Below the pieces are notes generated by a model. It saw only the letters and a program-made list of their open reading frames with translations, searched no databases and was not told the origin of the DNA. A DNA stretch of 64,000 nt from an uncultured Clostridia bacterium (GTDB lineage Bacteria; Bacillota; Clostridia; Christensenellales; Borkfalkiaceae), in assembly GCA_944368215.1 (NCBI GenBank), contig CALVWX010000007.1:1-64000 (forward strand), in the 5' to 3' direction. Positions within the stretch are counted from its first letter, which is position 1. Each line of letters begins with the position of its first letter. This document shows, one piece after another, positions 46,930 through 54,663 of this stretch. Made by a program: the position numbers and the translations under genes.

Positions 46930-49900
46930 ATGAACAAAAAGATTGCGGCGCTGGTAGTCACCGCGCTGATGTCCCTTTCGCTCTGCATGTCGGCATGCGC
47001 CACGCCGGGCGAATCGAACAGCGGCGGCAATTCCCAGACAGACGGTACCGTTCAGGACGGCGGCAACACAAATCAGGGAGGTCAGACGCCCTCCGCACCC
47101 GACGACGGAAACACCCAACAGGGCGGCGAAGAGCAGAATCCTTCCGAACCCGGACAGGGCGGCGAGGAGCAGAATCCTTCGGAACCCGGACAAGGCGGCG
47201 AGGAGCAGAATCCTTCGGAACCCGGACAGGGCGGCGAAGAGCAGAATCCTTCGGAACCCGGACAGGGCGGTGAAGAGCAGAATCCTTCGGAACCCGAGCA
47301 GGGCGGTGAAGAGCAGAATCCTTCGGAACCCGGACAGGGCGAGGAAGAACAGAACCCTTCCGAACCCGGACAGGGCGAGGAAGAGCAGAATCCTTCGGAA
47401 CCCGGACAGGGCGGTGAAGAGCAGAATCCCTCGGATCCCGATCAGGGCGGTCAGACCCAAACCATAACAATTACTTACATGAACGGCGGCAACGTCGTAA
47501 GTACAAACACGATAAACAAAGGTGCGTGCGACACTGCGCCCGTAATCGTGCAGGACGGCAGTTATTTCGGCGGCTGGTATACGAGCCCGACTTTTGCAGG
47601 TTCGGCTTACGATTTCAGTAAGCCCTTCACGGCGGATACCACGCTTTATGCAAAGTGGAACAATCTCGATTCCAAAATTACTTACAGCTATGCCGGCAAT
47701 GAGAGTGCGGCATTTGAATGGGACGAAACCAATCCTTCTAAGGCCAAAGTTGAATACAAACTCTCTTCGGCAAGCGCGTACAGCACCGCCGACCAGATGC
47801 TCATCCGCGCCGTAGACTCCAATACGGCTAGGGTGGACGTCATCGGTCTCAAAGGCAATGCCAACTATGATTTCAGGATAACCACTTCGGCGGGCACAAA
47901 GATAGAAGTCGAAGGTGTCGCAATAAGCGCTTACGACCGCTCGGGTTATGCTCACTTCAATTATTCCGACGGCGTCGGCGCATACAACGACGACGGCACG
48001 TTAAAGGACAATGCCTTAGTCATATACCTCACCGAGGATAATAAAAACAACCTCGACGGCTATGCTTTTGCCGACGGCAAACCCGTGGACATCAACGGAT
48101 ATTTCAAGGCGGGCACGTCGCGCAGCATAGGCTATCTGCTCAACAACAGGCAGTATTCCAATGCCGAAAAGGAAATGTACGGCATACAGGCGCTGTGCTT
48201 CGATTACGACGCCGTAGTAGTCCGCGTCATAGGCAAGGTAAATGCCGAAGATTCTTCCGACGCGACCAAGAGCCTGATAGAAGGCCTCACCGCATACGAT
48301 TCAACCGAAAACGGCGGTTCTGAAGGCGATAACGGCAGAATGGCGCGCATAGTCAATGCCAAAAATCTGACTATCGAAGGTATAGGTACGGACGCTTGTA
48401 TTTACGGTTGGGGCATGCATTTCGTCTCCAACGACAACCTTCACAAATACGAAGGAGCCGGCACGAGCTTCGAAGTGCGCAACATAACATTTGCAAATTA
48501 TCCCGAGGATGCAATCGGCATGGAAGGCACGCAGGGAACAAAGGTAGACCCTTCTACCGGTTCGATAACTGCGGGCGATTCCGACGTAAAGGCCGACCTG
48601 ATTTCCTCTGTGGAGCGCTGCTGGATTCACAATAACTCTTTCCTCCCCGGTTACTGTGCAAAGCCCGCCGAAAGCGACAAAGCCGAAGGCGACGGCAGCT
48701 GCGACTTCAAGCGCGGCCAGTATTATACCCTTTCGTATAACTACTTTGTCGACTGCCATAAGACCAACCTCATTGGCTCGTCCGATAAGTCGCTGCAATT
48801 CAACATATCAATGCACCACAACTGGTGGGATAACTGCGGCTCGCGCATACCTCTGATAAGGAACGCAAACGCTCACTTCTACAATAACTATATCTCGGGC
48901 GACATGTCCGAATCGCCTAAACCCAGCTTAAGCTACGTAACTTCAGCCAGGGCTAACAGCTATATGTTTGCCGAGGCCAATTATTACGACGGCTGCAAGA
49001 CGGTTGCCGAACTCGCTTCCGGCGGCGTTGTAAAGGCGTACAACAACATGTATTACGCCTGCTTCAACGGCGACGATTCAACTATCGTTTCCGAAAGAAC
49101 GGCGTCCGTCTCCAACAACTGCCAGTTCACTTACCGCGGAATAGATTATTCATCATTCGATACCGACTCCTCGCTCTTCTATTACGACGCGCAGAATAAG
49201 GTCAGCGATTGCTACATAACCGACGCCGTCACGGCGAGGGCGGAAGCCGTAAAGTACGCGGGCGTACTCAAATATGACTACGATTCCGTAAATACTTCCA
49301 TGAATAAAACTACGCCGCAGTCGGCAGTTTCGGCCACAAAAGAAGGCCTTACGATAGATATGAGCTCCGCAAAGGACGGCAGCGTTATAAACGGCGTGGT
49401 GTTCACCAACGGGTCGGGCTCGTCCTCCGGCTTCAAGGGCAAGGGACAGCTCATTACCTTCACCCTCGCAAGGGATACGGTGATAGACGTAACTTCCTCG
49501 GCTTCGGGCGAAAACTGTCCTGAACTTGTCGGCGCGGACGGCAAGGTGTGGGCGGCAAAGTTTACTCAGGTAAGCAACCTCACTCTCCCCGCGGGCACGT
49601 ATTTCATAGCTACGGGCTTAAAGGAAAAGGAAGCTACGATAACCTCGCTCAAGTTTACGGACGGCGCCTCGGACGAGGAAAAAATCGCCGCCGTCGAAGA
49701 GGCTATAAAAGCTATACCTTCAACCGTCACCCTCGAACAGTCGTGCATCGACTTGATTGACGCCGCAAGCGCACAGTACAACAGCCTTCCGGCAGATCTT
49801 CAGGCGCGCGTTTCCAACGCCAATGTGCTTTCCAACGCCATCACAAAGCTCAACAGCCTGCGCGTGGATAACGTAATCGGCCTCATTGACAGAATAGGCG

Positions 49901-50766
49901 AAGTTTCCGTCGAAAACGATTACCTTGAGGAGATAACGGCGGCGCGCAATGCATACGATGCGCTCTCAGCTGAGAACAGACAGGCGGTAACAAACTACCA
50001 GAATCTTGTTAATGCCGAACTGGCGTACGCAAATATTGCGGTAGAAGCTCTTCAGAGCCGCATAGACGGCATAGCCGCGCCCTCGACGGCCGATGGCAGA
50101 GAGGGTATTGAGAATCTGCTCGCCGAATACAACGCGGTGGCTTCGGCATATGCCAACCTCAACGTTGAGCAGCAAGGTAAGATTGAAGGTTACGACAAGA
50201 TAACTTCGGGCATTGCAACCCTTGAAGAAATGTATAAACCTTACGAACTCGCCGACATGATAGACGCCCTGCCCGACAGCGGCTGGACATCTGCAGATAA
50301 CTCCGCCATAAGTCAGGCCAAGGAACTCTACGGTTCGCTCACAGAGGAGCAGAAAGCCGTGCTTTCTCCCGAGCAGAAGACCAAGTTAGAGAGCGCAATC
50401 GCCTACTACGACGAAGAAATGGCAAAGACAGTTGTCATTCTCTTCCAGAAGAGCAATCCCGACAGCTACTACTCCGAACTCGGCGTAACTGTCGACGGCA
50501 ACTATAAGAGCGGCGAAACGTATACGTATGACGGTCAGACATATAATGATCCTCTCAAGATGGAGAGCAGCACAACGGTCACCATAACCGTCGGCGACGG
50601 AAAAATCGTTTACCTTCAGCTCAGCAAAGCCGGCGAAATCAAGATAGACGGCGTATCTTATGAGTCTGATTCCAACGGCTATGTGACAGTTGAAGGCCTT
50701 TCCGGAGGTACGCATACTATAACCAAAGATACAAGCTGCAACCTTTATTATATAGTAATGAAGTAA
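46930..50766 (+). CDS. Large secreted pectate-lyase-like protein (PL1)
   Basis: A 1278-residue paralogue of the preceding enzyme. The lipoprotein-like signal ends CMSAC; nine 12-residue repeats (about 65-172) follow; then a Listeria-Bacteroides (InlB-type) repeat (TITYMNGGN ... FGGWYTSPTF ... TLYAKWN, about 178-247), a fibronectin-like domain, a PL1 beta-helix (about 330-760, GIGTDACIYGWGM, EDAIGMEG, CWIHNNSFLPG, MHHNWWDNCGSRIPLIR) and a beta domain. Helical repeats (about 915-1165) and the shared C-terminal module (ending HTITKDTSCNLYYIVMK) close the chain. The catalytic Arg segment reads SRIPLIR, so activity is likely. Same transcript as the first lyase, probably. Confidence 0.87.
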   Translation: MNKKIAALVVTALMSLSLCMSACATPGESNSGGNSQTDGTVQDGGNTNQGGQTPSAPDDGNTQQGGEEQNPSEPGQGGEEQNPSEPGQGGEEQNPSEPGQGGEEQNPSEPGQGGEEQNPSEPEQGGEEQNPSEPGQGEEEQNPSEPGQGEEEQNPSEPGQGGEEQNPSDPDQGGQTQTITITYMNGGNVVSTNTINKGACDTAPVIVQDGSYFGGWYTSPTFAGSAYDFSKPFTADTTLYAKWNNLDSKITYSYAGNESAAFEWDETNPSKAKVEYKLSSASAYSTADQMLIRAVDSNTARVDVIGLKGNANYDFRITTSAGTKIEVEGVAISAYDRSGYAHFNYSDGVGAYNDDGTLKDNALVIYLTEDNKNNLDGYAFADGKPVDINGYFKAGTSRSIGYLLNNRQYSNAEKEMYGIQALCFDYDAVVVRVIGKVNAEDSSDATKSLIEGLTAYDSTENGGSEGDNGRMARIVNAKNLTIEGIGTDACIYGWGMHFVSNDNLHKYEGAGTSFEVRNITFANYPEDAIGMEGTQGTKVDPSTGSITAGDSDVKADLISSVERCWIHNNSFLPGYCAKPAESDKAEGDGSCDFKRGQYYTLSYNYFVDCHKTNLIGSSDKSLQFNISMHHNWWDNCGSRIPLIRNANAHFYNNYISGDMSESPKPSLSYVTSARANSYMFAEANYYDGCKTVAELASGGVVKAYNNMYYACFNGDDSTIVSERTASVSNNCQFTYRGIDYSSFDTDSSLFYYDAQNKVSDCYITDAVTARAEAVKYAGVLKYDYDSVNTSMNKTTPQSAVSATKEGLTIDMSSAKDGSVINGVVFTNGSGSSSGFKGKGQLITFTLARDTVIDVTSSASGENCPELVGADGKVWAAKFTQVSNLTLPAGTYFIATGLKEKEATITSLKFTDGASDEEKIAAVEEAIKAIPSTVTLEQSCIDLIDAASAQYNSLPADLQARVSNANVLSNAITKLNSLRVDNVIGLIDRIGEVSVENDYLEEITAARNAYDALSAENRQAVTNYQNLVNAELAYANIAVEALQSRIDGIAAPSTADGREGIENLLAEYNAVASAYANLNVEQQGKIEGYDKITSGIATLEEMYKPYELADMIDALPDSGWTSADNSAISQAKELYGSLTEEQKAVLSPEQKTKLESAIAYYDEEMAKTVVILFQKSNPDSYYSELGVTVDGNYKSGETYTYDGQTYNDPLKMESSTTVTITVGDGKIVYLQLSKAGEIKIDGVSYESDSNGYVTVEGLSGGTHTITKDTSCNLYYIVMK
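47122..47445 (+). repeat. Nine 36-bp coding repeats in pectate lyase 2
   Basis: Nine units encoding GGEEQNPSEPGQ-type repeats; units 7-8 read GEEEQNPSEPGQ. The sequence is highly similar to that of the tract at 44447-44806, so the two tracts can recombine with each other. Confidence 0.95.
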
Positions 50767-50780
50767 TGTAAGAAAAGTCG

Positions 50781-50806
50781 TTGGCGCGGGCATATGCCCG
50801 CGCCAA
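50781..50806. terminator. 26-base loopless palindrome after pectate lyase 2
   Basis: Arms TTGGCGCGGGCAT / ATGCCCGCGCCAA centred on CATATG. No T run. It lies between the lyase and mutT genes. Confidence 0.6.
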
Positions 50807-50825
50807 TAACAATGAAGGTAAAACA

Positions 50826-51206
50826 ATGATTGAAGTGGTTGCGGCGGTCATACGCCGCGGAAATAAAATACTAATCTGCCAAAGACCGCAGGGCAAAAAC
50901 CTTGCGGGATATTGGGAATTCCCCGGCGGAAAGGTGGAGGCGGGCGAAAGCAAACAGTCCGCCATCGGCCGCGAGTGTATGGAAGAACTGGGCGTATCAC
51001 TCTTAGTCGGCGGCGAAATATGCGCCATATCCCACGACTATGCAACTTACAGTGTCAACATTACATTCTTCGAATGTACGTTAATGTCGGGTGAACCTGT
51101 CGCAAAAGAGCACAGCGGCATACAATGGGTAAAGGCGGGGGAGATTAAAAATTTCTCCTTCTGTCCCGCCGACGGCGCGCTCATCAAAAAACTTTCCGAA
51201 GAGTAA
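50826..51206 (+). CDS. mutT: MutT-type Nudix hydrolase
   Basis: A 126-residue (8-oxo)-dGTP diphosphatase-like protein. The Nudix box GGKVEAGESKQSAIGREC followed by MEELGV matches Gx5Ex7REUxEExGU fully. N-terminal VAAVIRRGNKILICQRP and NLAGYWEFPGGK are typical of MutT. The start at 50826 has GAAGGT upstream; the earlier in-frame ATG at 50781 begins inside the palindrome. Cleans oxidised nucleotides. Confidence 0.92.
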   Translation: MIEVVAAVIRRGNKILICQRPQGKNLAGYWEFPGGKVEAGESKQSAIGRECMEELGVSLLVGGEICAISHDYATYSVNITFFECTLMSGEPVAKEHSGIQWVKAGEIKNFSFCPADGALIKKLSEE

Positions 51207-51218
51207 CTATGCAATTTA

Positions 51219-51264
51219 AAATCCTCCGCGGCGGCCGTGGCCGCCGCGGAGGATTTCTTTTTTT
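51219..51264. terminator. Bidirectional terminator between mutT and the CDF gene
   Basis: An 18-bp perfect stem (51219-51236 with 51239-51256, containing ATCCTCCGCGGCGG) with GT loop followed by CTTTTTTTATC. Confidence 0.9.
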
Positions 51265-51270
51265 ATCTTT

Positions 51271-52431
51271 TCAGCTTTCAATCAGCGGATGGTCGGCGCG
51301 CACAACGGCTTTCACGCCGTTTTCGGCCATAAATTTCTGCGCAGCCTGCACGGCTTCTTCGTCGCTCATCTGCAGACCGAAGGGTATTACCATATCGAAG
51401 TAAACCTTTCTGCCGTCGGCCGAGCTCTCCACCTGCAAATCGTGAATGGTGGCGGAAGGGTCAATGCTCTTCGCCGCCTGTTCTGCAAGGTCGCGCATTT
51501 CTCCGCACTTGCAGTCCGAACAAACGGGATCCATATGTATAACCGCTTCAATGCCGAACTTTTCATCTATTTCGCGCTCTATGTGGTCAATCATGGAGTG
51601 AATGGCCACAAGGTCGCTGTTTGCGGGCACCTCGACATGGAAGCTTACAAGCGCCCTGCCGGGACCGTAATCGTGATAGACAAGGTCGTGCACGCCAAGA
51701 ATATTTTCGTGCTCTAAGGCGAGATTGTCTATACTCTGCGCAAGTTCCTTGCTCATCGGCCTGCCAAGGAGGGGAGCCTGCGTGTCCTTCAGCGCGCCTA
51801 TGCCGCCCTTTAAAATAAACAGCGCAACCAGCAGTCCCGCAACGCCGTCTATGGGGAAGGAGGTATACTGCGAACATATTGTCGCAATTAGCACGACGGT
51901 TGTGGCAACCACGTCGGATATCGAGTCGGTCGCCGTCGCCGCGATAGAAGGCGAATCTATGCGCTTTGCAATCTTGCGGTTGAAGTAAAACATCCAGAAT
52001 TTTACTAAAATGGCCGCAATCAGCACGCCTATGGCCACCCATGTGAATTCCGTCGCAACGGGTTCAATAATCTTTTCTATCGAAGTGCGCCCCAGCTCTA
52101 TCGCCATGAATATGATTATTATGGAAATAATCAGCCCCGCAATATATTCTATTCTTCCGTGGCCGAAGGGGTGTTCCTTGTCGGGCTTCTTTTCGGCCAG
52201 CCTGAATCCCACCAGAGTTATGACCGACGAAGCCGCGTCCGAAAGGTTGTTCAATGCGTCGCCGACTATCGCTACGGAGCCCGCTATAAGGCCGGCAACA
52301 AGCTTGCCCGCAACGAGCAGAATATTGAGTATTATGCCGACAATTCCCGAAAGTTTTCCGCACGCGCCGCGCACTTTGGGATCGTCGCCCGAACCTTTGG
52401 GCACAAACAGTTTTAAAAGCAACTCGCTCAT
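51271..52431 (-). CDS. Cation diffusion facilitator (CDF) transporter
   Basis: A 386-residue metal exporter. Six TM helices in the first 215 residues carry the metal site in GDALNNLSDAAS (TM2) and TDSISDVVATT (TM5, with the DxxxD pair), and HPFGHGRIEY between TM2 and TM3. The cytoplasmic C-terminal domain has HDYGPG and an unusual CSDCKCGEM. Likely Mn, Fe or Zn efflux. The start at 52431 has AAGGTG upstream. Confidence 0.9.
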   Translation of the reverse strand: MSELLLKLFVPKGSGDDPKVRGACGKLSGIVGIILNILLVAGKLVAGLIAGSVAIVGDALNNLSDAASSVITLVGFRLAEKKPDKEHPFGHGRIEYIAGLIISIIIIFMAIELGRTSIEKIIEPVATEFTWVAIGVLIAAILVKFWMFYFNRKIAKRIDSPSIAATATDSISDVVATTVVLIATICSQYTSFPIDGVAGLLVALFILKGGIGALKDTQAPLLGRPMSKELAQSIDNLALEHENILGVHDLVYHDYGPGRALVSFHVEVPANSDLVAIHSMIDHIEREIDEKFGIEAVIHMDPVCSDCKCGEMRDLAEQAAKSIDPSATIHDLQVESSADGRKVYFDMVIPFGLQMSDEEAVQAAQKFMAENGVKAVVRADHPLIES

Positions 52432-52611
52432 AAAAAGCACCTTTTTATGTTATTCAGTATATTTTATCATGCCTTGCGCGCAATGTAAAGCATATTTTAT
52501 ATTATGCCCGCGCAGCCGTTTGCCGGCTGCGCTTTTGCGCGGCAAAATAAATTCGGCGGCGCGCATGGCGCCTGCGCGCCGCTTTGCAATAATATTTTTT
52601 GTGCGGCGGTA

Positions 52612-52640
52612 TTGCATAAAAAATATACATGTGTTACAAT
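52612..52640 (+). promoter_or_regulatory. Promoter of the ATPase/RloB-like pair
   Basis: TTGCAT (52612-52617), 17-base spacer, TACAAT (52635-52640). AAGGGGGA lies before the ATG at 52665. The preceding 170 bases hold GC-rich hairpins only. Confidence 0.75.
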
Positions 52641-52664
52641 ATTGGCACAAGGGGGATTTATTTT

Positions 52665-53933
52665 ATGATTTTAAGCATAAAAGTAAACAATTTTCTCGTG
52701 TTCGGCGGACAGGCGGAAATGTCCCTCGTCGCCGACATGCGCATAAAAAAATTTTATTCCAACGTCCATGCCGAAGGCGCCTTCAGCATTTTAAAGAGCG
52801 CCTGCATTTACGGCGGAAACAATGTCGGCAAAACGTGCATGCTCAGGGCAATCGCCGCAATCAAAGCCGTGCTGTCGGATGCCGACTGCGACATCCCCGT
52901 AAATATCTTCACCCGCAGCGATATCTGCACCCTCGGCGTGTCGTTCACGCACGGGGGCGGGGCCTATTCGTACGAATTTTCCTACGATTGTTCGGAGGAA
53001 GGCGGTGCGCCGCGCGGCTTTGTGTACGAGCGTTTCGCCTCACTCTCCGCAGATAAATACGGCAACATTTCCGAGCGCGAAATTTTCGTGCGCGATGTAT
53101 CGCGCGAAAAATACTTTTTCGAAGGCGAAAAGGAGCTTTCCTCCCTTTTGGGGCTGGTATCTTCGAGTAATATTTTAATCTACACCGTCAGCGCGCGCAA
53201 GTATCCCGCCGTGGCCGGGTGCCGCGAAATTTTAACTTCCTTCGCGCGTTCGGTGGAGGTGGTGGACATGAACAATATCCCCATCGACAAAACCATCTCC
53301 GTGCTCAAAAACAACCTCGCCATGCGCGAAAGAACGGTGGAGCTCATAAAGCTCGCCGACCTCGATATCGACGATTACATTTACTCCGACGCCGTCGCCC
53401 GCCCCGCGTCATTCCGCCCGCAGGAAAATGCGCTTGTGAATTCCGATTGCCCCGAGGATATGTACCGTTTAACTTCTATTCACCGCGGCAAAGCCGTGCG
53501 CAGTCTGACCTTCGATTCCACGGGCACGAAAAAGATGGTCGCCATCGCAAGCTATATAATAGAAGCCCTTACGGACGGCAAAATTCTCGTCGTCGACGAA
53601 ATAGACTCCAGCCTGCACTTCAAGCTCACGCGCGCCATTGTGTCGCTCTTCAACAACGAGCTCAACGCCTGCGCGCAGCTCATATTCACCGTGCACGACG
53701 TCACCCTTCTGGACTGCCGCAGGCTTTTCAGAAAGGACCAGATATGGTTCGCCTCAAAGGAGGAGGGCGAGGTAAAGCTTTATTCCCTCGCTTCGTTCAC
53801 GGCGGGCAGGGACAACGTGCGCAGCGATTCTGACATAATGGAGCGGTACAAATCGGGAGCGCTCGGCGCTCTGCCCGAACCCGACCTCATCGCTGTTCTG
53901 CTCGGGAGGGGAGATGATGAAGAGGAGACCTAA
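52665..53933 (+). CDS. AAA ATPase of RloA/AbiLi type (AAA_15)
   Basis: A 422-residue SMC/OLD-like ABC ATPase with no nuclease domain. The N-terminal strand MILSIKVNNFLVFG is typical, Walker A is YGGNNVGKT (about 49-57), the signature region is STGTKKMVAIASY, Walker B is LVVDEIDSSLHFKL and a switch His occurs in FTVHDVTLLD. It overlaps the next gene by 20 bases. The pair ATPase + RloB-like protein matches RloAB and AbiL (and by principle PARIS AriAB), which abort phage infection. The ATPase probably senses an infection signal and releases the partner. This is inference from family and order. Confidence 0.82.
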   Translation: MILSIKVNNFLVFGGQAEMSLVADMRIKKFYSNVHAEGAFSILKSACIYGGNNVGKTCMLRAIAAIKAVLSDADCDIPVNIFTRSDICTLGVSFTHGGGAYSYEFSYDCSEEGGAPRGFVYERFASLSADKYGNISEREIFVRDVSREKYFFEGEKELSSLLGLVSSSNILIYTVSARKYPAVAGCREILTSFARSVEVVDMNNIPIDKTISVLKNNLAMRERTVELIKLADLDIDDYIYSDAVARPASFRPQENALVNSDCPEDMYRLTSIHRGKAVRSLTFDSTGTKKMVAIASYIIEALTDGKILVVDEIDSSLHFKLTRAIVSLFNNELNACAQLIFTVHDVTLLDCRRLFRKDQIWFASKEEGEVKLYSLASFTAGRDNVRSDSDIMERYKSGALGALPEPDLIAVLLGRGDDEEET

Positions 53934-54522
53934 GCGCATAACTATTATCTGCGAGGGGTATGAGGAATTCGACTATTTAATGGCTCTTCTGCACCTCGGA
54001 CTGTGGGATTCGGCCTACACCGTGCGCATAAAAAACGCCAAGTCGCTCACCAATATCCCGCCCGTATACCAAAGCGAATTCCAGAACGACAACGCAGACC
54101 TTATCGTCGCATTCTGCGACACCGAACTTTCTCCCTACGAACAGTTCATCTCGGTATGCAACAAAATAGACCGCTTCCACGCCAAAAAAGTGTCAAAGCA
54201 CATAGTTTTCTTTTCCAACCCCTGCACAATGCAGATACAGCTTTCGCACTTCGGCGCCGTAGAGCTCGAAACCAACTCCAAGCACCGCAACGCGCCCGTA
54301 ATCCGCGCGCTGACGGGCGTGGATAATTACCGCGCGCGCGACGAACAGCGCAGGCAGATAAACAAACAGCTAACGCGCGAAAATTACTACCAAATGAAGT
54401 CCAATTTAGAGCATTTAAGCCGCGATTTCCGCGTGCGGCCGTCGACAAATTTCATAACGCTTTTAAACTATCTCGAAAATCCCGACCCCTCGTGGGTGGA
54501 ACGCATTGCCAGAAGGTTATAA
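53914..54522 (+). CDS. RloB/AbiLii-like TOPRIM-type effector
   Basis: A 202-residue protein starting ITIICEGYEEFDYLMALL, with conserved Glu14, and VAFCDTE carrying Asp69 and Glu71. This E ... DxE pattern is that of RloB-like and OLD-type TOPRIM nucleases. A middle HxxFFSNPCTMQIQL and an Arg/Lys-rich end follow. GGGAGGGG precedes the start inside the ATPase gene, so translation is coupled. Likely a nuclease effector of the pair. Confidence 0.78.
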   Translation: MMKRRPKRITIICEGYEEFDYLMALLHLGLWDSAYTVRIKNAKSLTNIPPVYQSEFQNDNADLIVAFCDTELSPYEQFISVCNKIDRFHAKKVSKHIVFFSNPCTMQIQLSHFGAVELETNSKHRNAPVIRALTGVDNYRARDEQRRQINKQLTRENYYQMKSNLEHLSRDFRVRPSTNFITLLNYLENPDPSWVERIARRL

Positions 54523-54529
54523 CGTCCCT

Positions 54530-54568
54530 GCGGGGCGCGCAAAGTTCTTTGCGCGCCCCGCCTCTTTT
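54530..54568. terminator. Terminator after the RloB-like gene
   Basis: A 15-bp stem GCGGGGCGCGCAAAG / CTTTGCGCGCCCCGC with TT loop followed by CTCTTTT. Confidence 0.8.
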
Positions 54569-54663
54569 AATTGCCCCAGCAATATGCCGCATTCAATAAA
54601 AAAAGTAATATTCTGACCGCGCGCAAAATACAATATCAAAAAAAAGCATCGACGGGGGAGGAC

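Noticed and set aside
46897..47955. Long minus-strand frame with GFRRILLF repeats
   Set aside because: It is the complement of the 36-bp repeat tract of pectate lyase 2 and has no start signal.
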